A DNA stretch of 64,000 nt from Azolla pinnata (Eukaryota > Streptophyta > Polypodiopsida > Salviniales > Salviniaceae), in contig JBBBWG010004669.1 of the NCBI GenBank assembly GCA_037176905.1, positions 1 to 64,000 on the forward strand, read 5' to 3'. The translations under genes were made by a program, and so were the position numbers. Under the pieces are notes generated by a model. That model was not told the DNA's origin. It saw only the letters and a program-made list of their open reading frames with translations, and ran no database searches. The number at the start of each line of letters is the position of its first letter. The first letter of the stretch is position 1. Shown here in pieces: positions 10,467-22,629 of this stretch.

Positions 10467-13400
10467 TCAACCCAGCATAGCGTATTTCAGCATATACTTC
10501 TGAAGCCAGTATTCGCCCTTTTCCTCGTAGTCAGCTTTCGTGAAAACACATTTGTAAAAAGCAGGTGAATTGGCATACAAAGAAGCACCATGCCATGCAT
10601 CCAGCTGCGGATCCTCAGCCTTGACAACCTTGATGATTGAGCCTTGGGGCCTAGTTTTCTTGAGCTCATTACACAACCGCTTGTCGATTCCATCAAATAG
10701 AGTGTTGCCCCCTGACAACAAAACCGTACCTTCGATGATTTCCTGCGACCAATCGCTTGGCAATCTCTTCATTGACACGTTTATTGCCTCATCTAAACCC
10801 ACTTGATCAATGCCAATGAGGTGTGGTTGGAAGATGATTTCTGGACATCGGAACCGCTCCAGCCCGAACGTAATGCGGAAATCCTCTGCTGTCAGCTGAC
10901 GTGTTTGCGGCGCTTCAGGAGCTGCCCCTGCCTTTGAAGCTGGGTTGAAAGAAGGATCGAGCTCCTACAAAAGAAATTTGGAGTAGGTTATTACAAATAA
11001 CAGATGTTCCCTTCCCTTTTGTTTTTTGAATGGTAATAAGTCCTTTTATTTAAAAACTCAGGGATTTAAAGTTTAGGTGCAGTGACGATAGTTTGCTCAA
11101 CTTTGTAATTCACAAGTTACAACTCATATAGGCCACTACCTGACACCTGTCTTTCCATTTTCTGGTTAACATTCTGCACAGAGCATCGGTTTCATGGGTA
11201 ATGCTATGGTTATGTATGGAATTCCAGTTACATTTTTCTTTGATTTCTTTTTTATTGTGCATATGTTCACAGTACATTAAGGTTCATCAGAACCAGACTC
11301 TGCCTCTTAAAACTTACATGACTACTATTTCTGTATGGAGTGTATATGACTTCTTTGGCAATCACAATGTGAAAGCATTTAATCAAACATTTTTAATGAG
11401 TAATTGAGCACCATTCCATTAGGTCGTCTCTTCTTTCAGCACGTTTGAAATACAGTTCAGAGGACTCATTCATTTACGCATAACCCAAATATATTGCCAG
11501 TATCCTAGGATATACTCTCCCTAAGAAATGGATAATTTGACCAGTATGTGTCCATATGTTCAATCAGATTATGCTTTCTCAACTACAGCCTCCTCTGCAA
11601 GTAGCACTCAATATCTAGAGATCTGGCAAATCCTGGATCAGAAAAGATAAGTATTCCAAGGCCTCAACTCTCCCTAAGAGACGGTTAACTTGATCAGCAT
11701 GCTCAATCAGTTTATAAAATCTCGACTAAAACCTTCTCTGCTTTCAATATCTAGAAATCGGGCAAATCCTGGATCAGAAAAGATAAGTATTCCAAAGCCT
11801 CAAACACTCACATTTCTGGAGCTATACATAGTAGTTATGTACAAATACCCAAAATTCTATGCATCACTAGAAGCCAAAAGCACATTAGTTGGAGCAAAGT
11901 GTGAAATTGGTTAGTTAAGTTACAGAATATCATCCAAAGGAATACCTGTAGCCGTGCATTAATCCGCGCAAGCTCGAGTTCATTCTCATCAGGCTCGTCA
12001 TCATCTTCATTGTCTCTTCCCATTTTCTTATAGAGTTGCCAATCTTCCTCTCTGGCACCAAAAGTGTCTTCAGCTTTTCCATGATCAAAAGCTGCCGTAG
12101 TGAGGAGTTTCATCCGCTCTTTTTGTGCTGCATTTAGCCGCTCACTACGGCTTCCAACAGTTGCAGCCAAGTTTGATCTGCCTGCAGGCCCACCTGCACT
12201 ACCTACAAGCTTTGGCTTTTTCCTTTGCTCTATTTTAGCTGCTAACTCGGCTTGTCTGGCACGCAAATCTTCTACGTATTGTTCTGGATTCGCCCTACAA
12301 AATAAGGCCTTTAGACTTTACAAAGTGATTGCTTTCAATATGAAAACTTCAACGCTGAAACGTTAGCTCTTCATTGTATTTAATATTCCTTTCAAACAAT
12401 TGTATCAATAAAGTTTATTGATGATTATAGCTAAGTACAGAGGCAAACTTCTTCTGCACCTAATCTAAAATGGATAAACAACGGATTTGGATCAGCTCCA
12501 CAATAGTAAACAAAATGGCTTGGTTCAGTTCAAGAGTTCCCAAACCATGGAATGTTCCAATGTGATTATTCCTCCCCCTCAGTGGTGGAATGCGTAGGAT
12601 AGAAATACCCCTTTAGATGGAGCATATTGCCAGTGTATCCCCTAGCTTTGATGCAACTAAAAGCCAAAGTCACCGAGCTTTATGGAATGTGAACCTCTTT
12701 TTTAATGTATTTCTAATGATCCTTTTATTGCATTGTATTGCCCTTCTAGAATGTGAACCTGCTCCAGCCAGATCTTCATGATCAGGCAACTCCTTATTTA
12801 CCTCAAACACTTTCTCCCATTTCCCCCTTTATATGAACCAAATTGTAAGACTACAAATCATATTGCACAATTCATGCCATGGTGACTGCATATTGAGCTA
12901 ATCTAACCAATGATAGCTCCGAGCTTAGAAGGAGCCATCCATTATCATTAATTATCTTTACATTCAACTTTCCATATATCTTCATCCGAGTTTTACCCTG
13001 CAACTGAAACAATAAAACTTTACACTGCACCTGCTACATATGTATACAGTCTCACAAACACTGCTCAGTAAACTCATATTGGTTATTACACCTCACGCAT
13101 GTCATAGAATGACAATAGGGTAAACAAATTCTACAAATATCCAATAAATCTTGTTTGTGTAACATGGATCACTCCGTGTGGTATATGTGGAAGCCTTAAT
13201 GCTACAGCACCTTCCAAACGATTGTATTTGAGAGTGTTATGGGCATCCATTTTGTTATATCTTCCATGATCTTCTCCCCTTTTAGGAATGAGAAGTATTA
13301 GGCCCTCCACTACTGTTTGTGGCATTTCGTAGATAAGAAAAATTTCCCAAAATGCTTGCTAATATCTTGACCCATTATGTCTCAATAATGTCTATAGCAG

Positions 13401-16400
13401 CCATAGAAGCAAAGAATAATTCCATCATGCCTAGCCAGCTGTGATTGGACAAAGCATCTAAAACGTCAAAGAGCTCAAGCTTACTGAGGGGCTTTGTGAA
13501 CTCTCAAGTATATCAGCCCACGGGGCATTTTCCAAATTCTGGTTGTGAGCCTGACAGATGGACCAGGTCATGGACCGAGTAGTTGGTTCCTTAGTAGCAC
13601 CAATCCCCAGGGCAAAGATAAATAACTCCTGACCCTTTATCATAACCTCTCCCTTAGAGCTAACAGGTACACTCTTGTAGGAATGGTTAATATCGCTATT
13701 GCATTTGCTCCCTAGGACATTTGATGGCAACAATCTGTCAACACAATCAGCAGAGACAAACTGCAAGAGCTAAAAGGCATGGCCCAAAAACTGAATTCTT
13801 GGGCCCCCTTGTCTAGGTCTTCAAGATTGCAGGTATCAAAGAAAGCCTTTTCACTAAAACTTTGCGGACATTGCAAATGTGTGTAGGCATCCTACCTCAA
13901 CACTGAGTTTGCTTCAATGTTCTTTGATGGAAGGAGTTTGATCTGATTCTTCAAATAATATGCCAAGATGCTTCACACATGGGGTATATGGTGGGCTCTG
14001 TCTTGCTTTGTATCCATTTCTTGACAGAATGATTTATTCTAGCGCAACTCATTATTATTTCCCCATATTGAGAGACCCTGATGGAAGTATTTCCAAGGAA
14101 AACTTTATTCTAAGTTCTTGGCTTAAGAGATTTTTCATGTGTTTAGCAATATTCACTCCAGTTTTTTGTTGGAAGACGAGCAAAAATTAAAAATATGGCT
14201 GTCATTCAATTTCTGAGATATTTTGGCCTCTTTAACAACATTGACATATTTTTCTAGCTAGTTTGTTTGTGATTATCATGAGCACCAAGTCAACTCAAAC
14301 ATATAACAGCCTTTACATTCAGGTGTCCCATCATGAAATATAATAACAGAAACACCAAATTATACAGCATACTCACAATCGTTTATCCTCTTCCATGCTC
14401 TGTTCCAGCTCCCGTTGTGACATTTCCTCTAATCTCTTTTGCCTAGCCCGCTGTCTCCCTTCTGAGGTAGATTTCAGAAATATCTGCCTCTTCTTTTCCT
14501 TCAGCTGTGGTCAACAACCAACTGTCAGTGATATTCCCCTAAGATTGTAACACAATGTCTCTGCTGCGAGCTAAAAGAATCTTAATACCAAACAAAAGCT
14601 GCTAAGACTGCACTTTTAAATAGCAGGTCCTCATAGGCTCTCCTTCCATTTATCAGAAAATTATATATTATAGAGCCACATGCAGAAAGTAACGAACATA
14701 TAGTCTCTCATATAAAGAGAGGTATCTAAAAAACATTTTAAATGCCCAAAATATAGTCTAAGATGGATGTCATGCAGTGCTTGCTTTATAACAATAAAGT
14801 AAACTATCAAGAAATGGGTGGGAAAGTCAACTTGTTCAGGTGAGAGCATTTCATTTGGCACGTCCAATAACGGATATTTTTCAGCATCCAAATCTTTCTC
14901 GGGCTCCTTCTCAATTTTCACCGGTTCTCCCTTCGCCTTCTTCAAAGCTGTAGATGCCTTTGTTAAAGCACCCTCTACTTCTCGTTTTGACATATACCCC
15001 GATCCTGCTAGAATTGAATCAATCTGGCCCTCAGAAACATTATCAAGTTCCTCCAAAAGCTGCTCCAGCCCATGAATTTCCACTTCAAGATCTGCAATCT
15101 TATAAGACCGTTTCACAGCTGCCATTTCACGCAATCTTTGACTTTGCTTCTCTTTAATTGCCGCCTTCCGTGCCAGTTCTTCTTCTGATGGCTTGTCTTC
15201 AACTGGTGGTGGAATCCATGGAAGTTGCCAGGATCTTGTCCTCTCCTCGGCTTCTTTACCTTTTCGCTGTGAAACCAAGAAATCATTCATATATGACATG
15301 AGCATTTTCTGTTCTCAAGGAAAATTGTCAGCATGCGAGATTGTTGCGTAGTCTACATTTGGAATAGTAATCAGCATCATAAAAAAATGTAATGACTGAA
15401 ACTTTTTACAACATATTCAACCTAATCATTAATGTTGATAGTAAATAAGTCTGCTTTCAACTATCATAATATAATATCAAACCCATACTTTGAATATCTG
15501 GAGTTCAGCACTGTAATCTTCCGCAATATAGCCATGTTCAATCTTCAGATTCTCAACTTTATCCCAAGTTAAACTTGCACTGAAACATACAAGGAGAATA
15601 TAAGGACTTCACACCTGAAAGTACCAGACTACAAGCATTTCTAAACTTGATATAGGTGTGTATACGGATTCTTGGAAACTATTAAAACACTCACATGTGA
15701 TAGGGATACTCAAGTGAGAGGAGACGTTTGAAATAGTCTGTTACATGGTATCCTCCAATATTTATTCGACAGCAGGCTTCCAATACAGGCTCCCCACCAA
15801 AAATCTAAAAGCAAGTAACAATATTTTGGATGAGTAACATGATTAGATGATCCAGAATTCAAATAGTGTTCAAACATTCTGAGACAACGGGAATATAATA
15901 GATTTGCATTCTAGAATGTATTAACTTATGCCCTCGACATTATGAGGAACCTACATATAACACCGAAGGGCAAGCTCGCATAATGAAATCCACAAGAAAA
16001 TGATGATCCTCTCAGAAACCTATGTATCCCATATGCACCTGCAGTATCTAATAAACCTTATCACCTAGTAGAAACCAGATTTTATTCAGGAGCTTGTCTA
16101 CATGCTCAATCCATCCCACAGACAGAGACCTAATTCTCGAATATCTGCAGCATGCACAATACAATCACGAAATAACCCTTTGCTTTCTTTCTCTTGAGAG
16201 ACTACTCCACAATTGATTGAAGTCTTCATCATTCAATGTCTGTTGCAAGATGAGAAACTTGCTACTTTTTAGCTTTTTTTTCCTCTGCTCTAAAGCAGTT
16301 CGGTACCACAGCAGAATTTCTTGCATAGATATAATACTTGTGGTCCATACACCAGGTTGGCATGCCAGCTACACGGACCCAAACACCATGAATGATGGAT

Positions 16401-19400
16401 GCTTGATGATATCATAGACTTATAAATAATTGGTACAACTCTTGATAATCTAGAAAGTTTCCATTTCACATCCATGCAGCTAACACATGATGATGCACTT
16501 GAAATATTTGCAAGAAGGCATAGCCTAGGGTACAAGGACATCAAGTACATATAACAGAATATGCAATTCAATACATTATAACCTTACAGGTATAGAATGT
16601 GTAGTGGTGTGTCCAGAACAAACAAGAAAACCACTAGGACCACATTTTCCAAGTTGTTGATTACGAAGATAGCTAAAAACTCCATCTATTCCAAGACCTG
16701 TAAGCAAAATACTATGTAATTAGCATCATGACACAATGTTTCTATTTCATTTAAAGCTACTAGCATCGTTTGTTTGCAGCTGCCAGAGAGAAACTTTTTT
16801 TTCTTTTCCTTTTTCTTTTACTTCTATTTCTTCTTCTTTCTCTTGTATGAGTTCAACCTTTTAAATTTCCAGTAAATCTACAAGCTGCCAATGCACTTGT
16901 TATTGAATGTAGTATTGGTTCCGCCAGCTTCCCAATGAAAATACTACCTTACAACATGCTTCTGGTTCTTGAGTAAACAAAACTCAAAAAAAAGAACATC
17001 ACATCCTCGTTGCTAGATTTACTTCTAGAAAATCTGCTACAGTTTTCAGTATTTTACAGTTTAGGAGGAAATTTTACATAGTACCTAACGAAGTACATTT
17101 TATCATGCTAAGAAAGTTACCCAATGATGGTATGCTGTATGTCTCAAATAAAAGTTCGGCCATCTTGCTCCTAGCGTAGAGTGGATTACATGGGCACTCT
17201 GTCAAGAGCATCGGATGTTCTATCTTATCTGTTCTCCGAGACAATCACACAAGGAGAGAATGTTAACAGATGCAACATATTTCACTGTTTATACACAAAA
17301 AAGAAATGTTGCTCTGTATTTATTACCCCATTACCATCAACACCAATCCGATTGAATATATAATCAAAAATCTGCAAGTTCGAGAACTTAGCCTTAAGAA
17401 TTATTCTGCTTCCAAATATTGACATACATAATATACGGCAGCATGTGAGATATAGCATTTACTTGAGAAATAGACACCCTCGTAGAAATAGAATAAAATT
17501 TATGAAATTCAAGTATATTCTAGAAAAAACCTGTTTTATATTATTTTTATTGCAGGAATACACAGGTATATATTTCCTAGCACAACTCCTAGAATGAATC
17601 GTTTTATATTATCGTTGTTGTACAAATACACAGATATTTTGTCTTGCAGTTGGGTTGATTCTATACAACAAAAATATATTCAGCATGGCGTATATCTTGA
17701 CAGCTGACTTCTAGCAAAGGAGAAAAACATAGAAAAATAAGCTAAATGAAATTTATTAGAGGTATTTGCATTCCCTACTCTATATGAAAAGAAGCTGTCA
17801 AAACATGACAAGATTACAGGATACCAAGTCTAGATACCTTGGGAAGGTCTGCTTGTTTGTATCCTGTGATATATGCAAAGTGAAATTGGTAGGCTAAGTT
17901 CCTCGATAACGATTGAAGAGGGAAATTTGTACTTGAGTTATATGAGACAGAATTCTCACGGCATTAATAAAAGCAAAACACTGCGCAGAAAATATTATGC
18001 AAACTCCTCAAATTGCCAAATTACAGTTAAGCCTTAAACTATTTTATTCTTCCACACAAAGCACTTCTCTCTCATGCCTAGGACTCCTTGTATTGTGAAC
18101 ACTTCTCTATATGTATGCAGGAACTTACACATTCCATCGTCTCATACTGGTAAACAACATTTGAATCAAACGCTGATCGATATGATGACCGAGTGAAGTC
18201 TAGAAAACGGCTTAAAGTTGGATCATAATCTCCGACAATGTTCACCAAGTCTCCTATGGAACCAGTTAGAAAACTCAAAAAGTCATCATAAACAACTGTA
18301 GAAAAATTAAAGAAAAAATAAAAAATGGAAGTCGTAATGCTTTTAACTTTCACACCTGAAGACGACTTAAGCCGGGGGCGATGAAGCACATTTCGAAACA
18401 TCATTCGGGGTTCAGATTCTCCTGCCCAACTGTTACGTAAGGAGGAAAGTGTTAAAGATGTCCTACTATTCTGAAAGACACGGTAACATTTACCCAATAT
18501 GCTGTATAATCAGAATTCATGTACCTCTAAGATTATGAATGAGGATAGTAACATTTAAAATCGGATATCCTTTAAAGTTAGCAGTCTGTAAAGACTATTT
18601 CCATTTATATCAAAAATATCTGAATCTGAAAAGCAACTCCAGCCTCTATGTTAGTAGATGAAATTCATGCTAGATCTTGTGCTAGCTGATGCCATCTGTA
18701 TATTAAAAATATATAGCCATAGGTACAAATATTCATACAATATGCGTGCACAATAGAACACGTTCGTGGAGAGAAATCTACACACAGACATACAATTTCA
18801 CATGAACAAGAGACCGTGTAGTGTATACATGTAAAATTATTCAATGCAGATAATAAAAGTGCATTTTTTCTCTGATACGTAGTTACTTTGCATAATAAAT
18901 TTTCTGTTAGACCATTGATGAAGTCTGGAATCACACAGAAACACAACACATGCACACATGTATATATAATCAAAAGCTTATATCAGACATAAACACATAA
19001 AAACAAGCTTATACACACACGCACGCACACACGAATAAAATCAAGCTTATTATACACACACTCGTACAAATTCGAGCTTAAACACGTACATGCATATACA
19101 CACAACTGTGGCATACATACATGCATGCATGCATACGCACACAGACGCACACAAACGTACACACGCATACATGTGTACATAAACATCCAGACTCAAGCAT
19201 GCAAGCACGCACACGCCGAGAACTGCAAACCCACGCACACAAAACCCATGCACCCACATGATTCCACGAGCATAATGATGCATGCAAAGCCGAGGACGAA
19301 TGTATCTGGCGAGTGAAGAAACAAAAATTTCGAGGTCCAGCTTGTACTTGCAACGATTTAGGAAGAAAAAAAAAACACACACACACACACAAAACGGAGA

Positions 19401-19495
19401 AGGGAGGGGGTTTGTTGAGGTTTTCTGTGATCGTACCCGACACGGCAGGTGTGAGCTCCATTGTCGATGACGATGGGTCGTCGAGAAGAATCCAT
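10467..19495 (-). CDS. ARP5: Actin-related protein 5 (INO80 chromatin-remodelling subunit)
   Basis: Nuclear actin-related protein that, in known systems, acts with the INO80 remodeller in nucleosome sliding and DNA repair. Twelve exons join in phase to 704 residues: 19495-19437, 18429-18356, 18253-18129, 17371-17335, 17219-17121, 16697-16588, 15804-15695, 15579-15489, 15266-14832, 14504-14377, 12294-11946 and 10964-10467. The actin fold opens with RRPIVIDNGAHTCRVGWAGE, then DSNVVYQYE, LLTECPCNP and RSKMAELLFETY. Residues about 236-539 are the charged ARP5 insertion (QLPWIPPPVED, AAIKEKQSQRLREMA, LNAAQKERMKLLTTAAFD). The fold resumes with ITFGLERFRCPEI, SGGNTLFDGI and DAWHGASLYA, and ends in KYAMLG. 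The length matches plant ARP5. Exon 4 is only 37 nt. No disruption is visible. Confidence 0.95.
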
Positions 19496-20440
19496 CGTCT
19501 TCTCTGTTTCGTTTCCCTCGATCTGTGTCGCTCTCTCCCTCGCTTCTCTCTCTGTCTTGCATCTTCTGAGGCTAGTTTCGTAATATTGCAGAAAATGCCC
19601 CTACTCAAATCTGGCTTATCAAAATTTTTTCCAGATTTTCTCTTTCACTGTCTGAATGAGCTTCTGTGAAAACTGAATCATAGGAATCAGACTCTGATTC
19701 AGATTCATCTCAGTAGGAGTCAGATCTGATTCGCTCTCGGCAAGGAATCGGATCGATTCGTCTCGGTAGGAAATGGCGATTCGATTCGATCGTCGGCTAA
19801 GGGGAAAAAACGCCTCCCGATTCAGATTGGATCTTCTCGATCTCACCACCGAAGCTGAAGAACCGAATCTCGATTCCCCCTGTAGAGATTTACGAACGAA
19901 AGAAGTCATGGTGTGGTGCAATCGAACGGGGGGTCCGGATTTTGGCACGATTATAAGATTATAATCTTGACGACGGAAAGAAGGTCAGCGGAAATTTTGC
20001 TTTCTTGGAAAAAAGAATAGTAGAGCTTCTAGTTAATGTGGACTTTCGGCGGAATGGGTTTGAAGATGAGACGGATACCAATTGTGAGGAGGAAAAGAAA
20101 ATTGGCAGAAAGATGCTCCGTGGAAAGAAAAATAAATAAAAAGGCGGAGTTGTGTGCGATACATCATCCAGATCGCAGTTCAAATGTCGTCGCAGTTGAT
20201 TGTCGCAAACTGCTTCTTAATCCAATGGATTGCAGCTTGCCTTCCAATTTTTCATCGAGAATGGGTTCTTAAACTCGACACTTAGTGTTAAAATGCAGGA
20301 TTTTAGAATTTATACGTTTTATTCGCGCTACAATGTACGTAGGGTACAAGTAACTTGTAGTATGTCTCCTTTGAGTTCTCGTATTCAGTCTTCTCCTCGT
20401 CATCTCGGTAGAAGGTCACTTCTTAAACAATCTCTGATTA
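19496..20440. other. Upstream region of ARP5
   Basis: Pyrimidine-rich DNA (ctctctccctcgcttctctc) lies just upstream of the ARP5 start and is its probable 5' leader and core promoter region. Further out, 19675-19860 has repeated gattc motifs (gattcagattc, ggatcgattcg). I see no gene. An (AC)n tract at 19374-19392 sits inside ARP5 intron 1. Confidence 0.5.
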
Positions 20441-20499
20441 GGTTAGCCAAATTTATACAAGACCACTTAACTGCTAGTCGAAACAAAATTGATTGACCA

Positions 20500-22480
20500 C
20501 TCGATTTAAATCATTTGAACTATAAATTGATGGCTTGGACAAGGCCACTTAATTACTGATTGAGAGGAAATTAATAAACCAATTGAACCGACCAAATTGT
20601 AACTTAGTGGCTTAAAGAAGATCGCGATGCTAGCTGAAAGCTAACCTTTCTTATCAGAAAACTTATTAGACCCATCCAACTAATTATGTTGAAAATTCGC
20701 AGCTTAAATATTAACGCCGCTTAATTGCTACTTGAAAACGAAAACCCTTATGATGAGAAAATTGAGAAAACAACAAATTGAACCAATCAAAGTGATTAAA
20801 CCGACCAAACTCTAAATCATCGGCTTGAATTAACCGAGACCAAATAACTACTATTTGAGAAACTAATTAGCCAACCAGTTAAACCATTTGATTAATGGTT
20901 ATTAAAGCTTTATATGAGAAAATTGGTAGACCAACTTAATAAACCGATTAAACCGACTGAACTGCAAGTTAGCAGCTTAAACAAGACCATAACGTCAGTT
21001 AAAACCAAATCTTTCTAATCAAAAAGCCAATTATTCAACCAATTAAGTTGGCGGAATTGTAAAGTAGTAGCTTAACAGGACCACTTAATAGTGAATTGCA
21101 ACAAAACATTTATATGCAGAAATCGATTTAGCAACAAATTTAGACCAATTCAATTGATAAACACGTAGTATATCAGCCAAAATCTAAATTAGCGGCTTCA
21201 AAGAAAGCAAGACCACTTAATTGCGAGTCAAGAAAACCGATTAGCCAACTAGTTAATCTACCGAATATATTGATTAAACCATTTGATTAAGCCGGGTAAA
21301 CCGATTAAACCACGCGATTAAGGGAGGTGGTTAAGACTAAGTAATTAAATTGATCAAGCCTATTAAACCGATCGAACTCTAAATCAGCGGCTTAACTTAA
21401 GCAAGTGATCGAGAAAACCAATTAGCCAAGTAGTTAATCAACCAAATAAACCTATTAAACCATTAAATTAAGCCGAGTAAGCCGATTAAACCAAACAATT
21501 AAGGGAGATCATTAAGACCAAGTAATTACATCAATCAAGCCTATTAAACCAATCAAACTCTAAATCAATGACTTAACTTAAGCAAGTGGTTGAGAAAACT
21601 GATTAGCCAACAGTACTAGTTAATCAACCGAATGAAGTGATTAAACCATTTGATTAGGTTGAGTGCACCGACTAAAAAACACGATTAAGGGAGATGGTTA
21701 AGACTAATTAAATTGATCAGGCGTAACTAAACCGACTGAACTCTAAATCAACGGCTTAACTCAAGTAAGTGGTCGAGAAAACCAATTAGCCAAACCAGTT
21801 AAATCAACTAGACGAAGCGATTAAACCATTCGATCAAGCTGAGTTAACCGATGAAACCATGCGATTAAGGGAGACGGTTAAGACAAACTAATTTAAATGG
21901 ATCAGGCGTATTAAACCAGCTGAACTCTAAATCGGAAAGCTTTAAACGAGGCAAGTGGTCGAGAAAACCGGTTAGCGAAACTAGTTAATCAAGCAGATGA
22001 AGCGATTAAACCAATCGATCAAGCCGAGTTAAGCGATTAAACCACGTGATTTAGGAGATGGTTAAGACAAACTAATTTAAATGGATCAGGCGTATTAAAC
22101 CGGCCGAACTCTAAATCAGAAAGCTTTAAACGAGGCAAGCAATCAAGAAAACCGGTTAGCCAAACCAGTTGATCAACCATATGAAGCGATTAAACCATTC
22201 GATCAAGCCGAGTTAAGCGATTAAACCACGTGATTAAGGAGATGGTTAAGACAAACTAATTTAAACGGATCGGGCGTATTAAACCGGCCGAGCTCTGAAT
22301 CGGAAAGCTTTAAACGAGGCAAGCGGTCGAGAAAACCCGTTAATCAGCCAAACGAAGCGATTAAACCATTCGATCAAGCCGAGCTGAAACCATTTGATCA
22401 AACCAAAATGAAGCGATTAAACCATTTGATTAAACCAAAATGAAGCGATTAAACCACGTGATTAAGGAGATGATTAAGGC
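20500..22480. repeat. Satellite-like tandem array, 181-184 bp monomer
   Basis: The motif gaactctaaatc (the last unit has one change) recurs at 21377, 21558, 21741, 21925, 22109 and 22293 (taking the position of ctctaaatc), spacing 181, 183, 184, 184 and 184 bp. Each monomer also carries gcgattaaacca, cgattaagggagatggttaag and gcaagtggtcgagaaaacc. To the left of 21.2 kb the same motifs continue with irregular spacing and greater divergence. The right-hand copies are most alike. There is no open frame of note. The monomer length is in the range typical of plant satellites, but this array is short and lies between two genes. Confidence 0.9.
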
Positions 22481-22498
22481 TAATGAACAAGGTTAACA

Positions 22499-22572
22499 TC
22501 TTCTTCTTCTTCTTCTTTCTTCTTTCTTCTTTCTTCTTTCTTCTTCGCCATAGCTTCTTCTTCTTCTTCTCT
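22499..22572. repeat. CTT-rich tract upstream of the synthetase gene
   Basis: TTC/TTTC repeats directly follow the satellite array and end about 60 bp before the synthetase start codon, so they probably form its leader or core promoter. A 16-nt C run follows in intron 1 near 22750. Confidence 0.85.
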
Positions 22573-22629
22573 CCGCCATAGCTTCTGCAGCTGCGTGCTC
22601 CCCCGCCCCACCGCGTCGATCCTCCTGCC

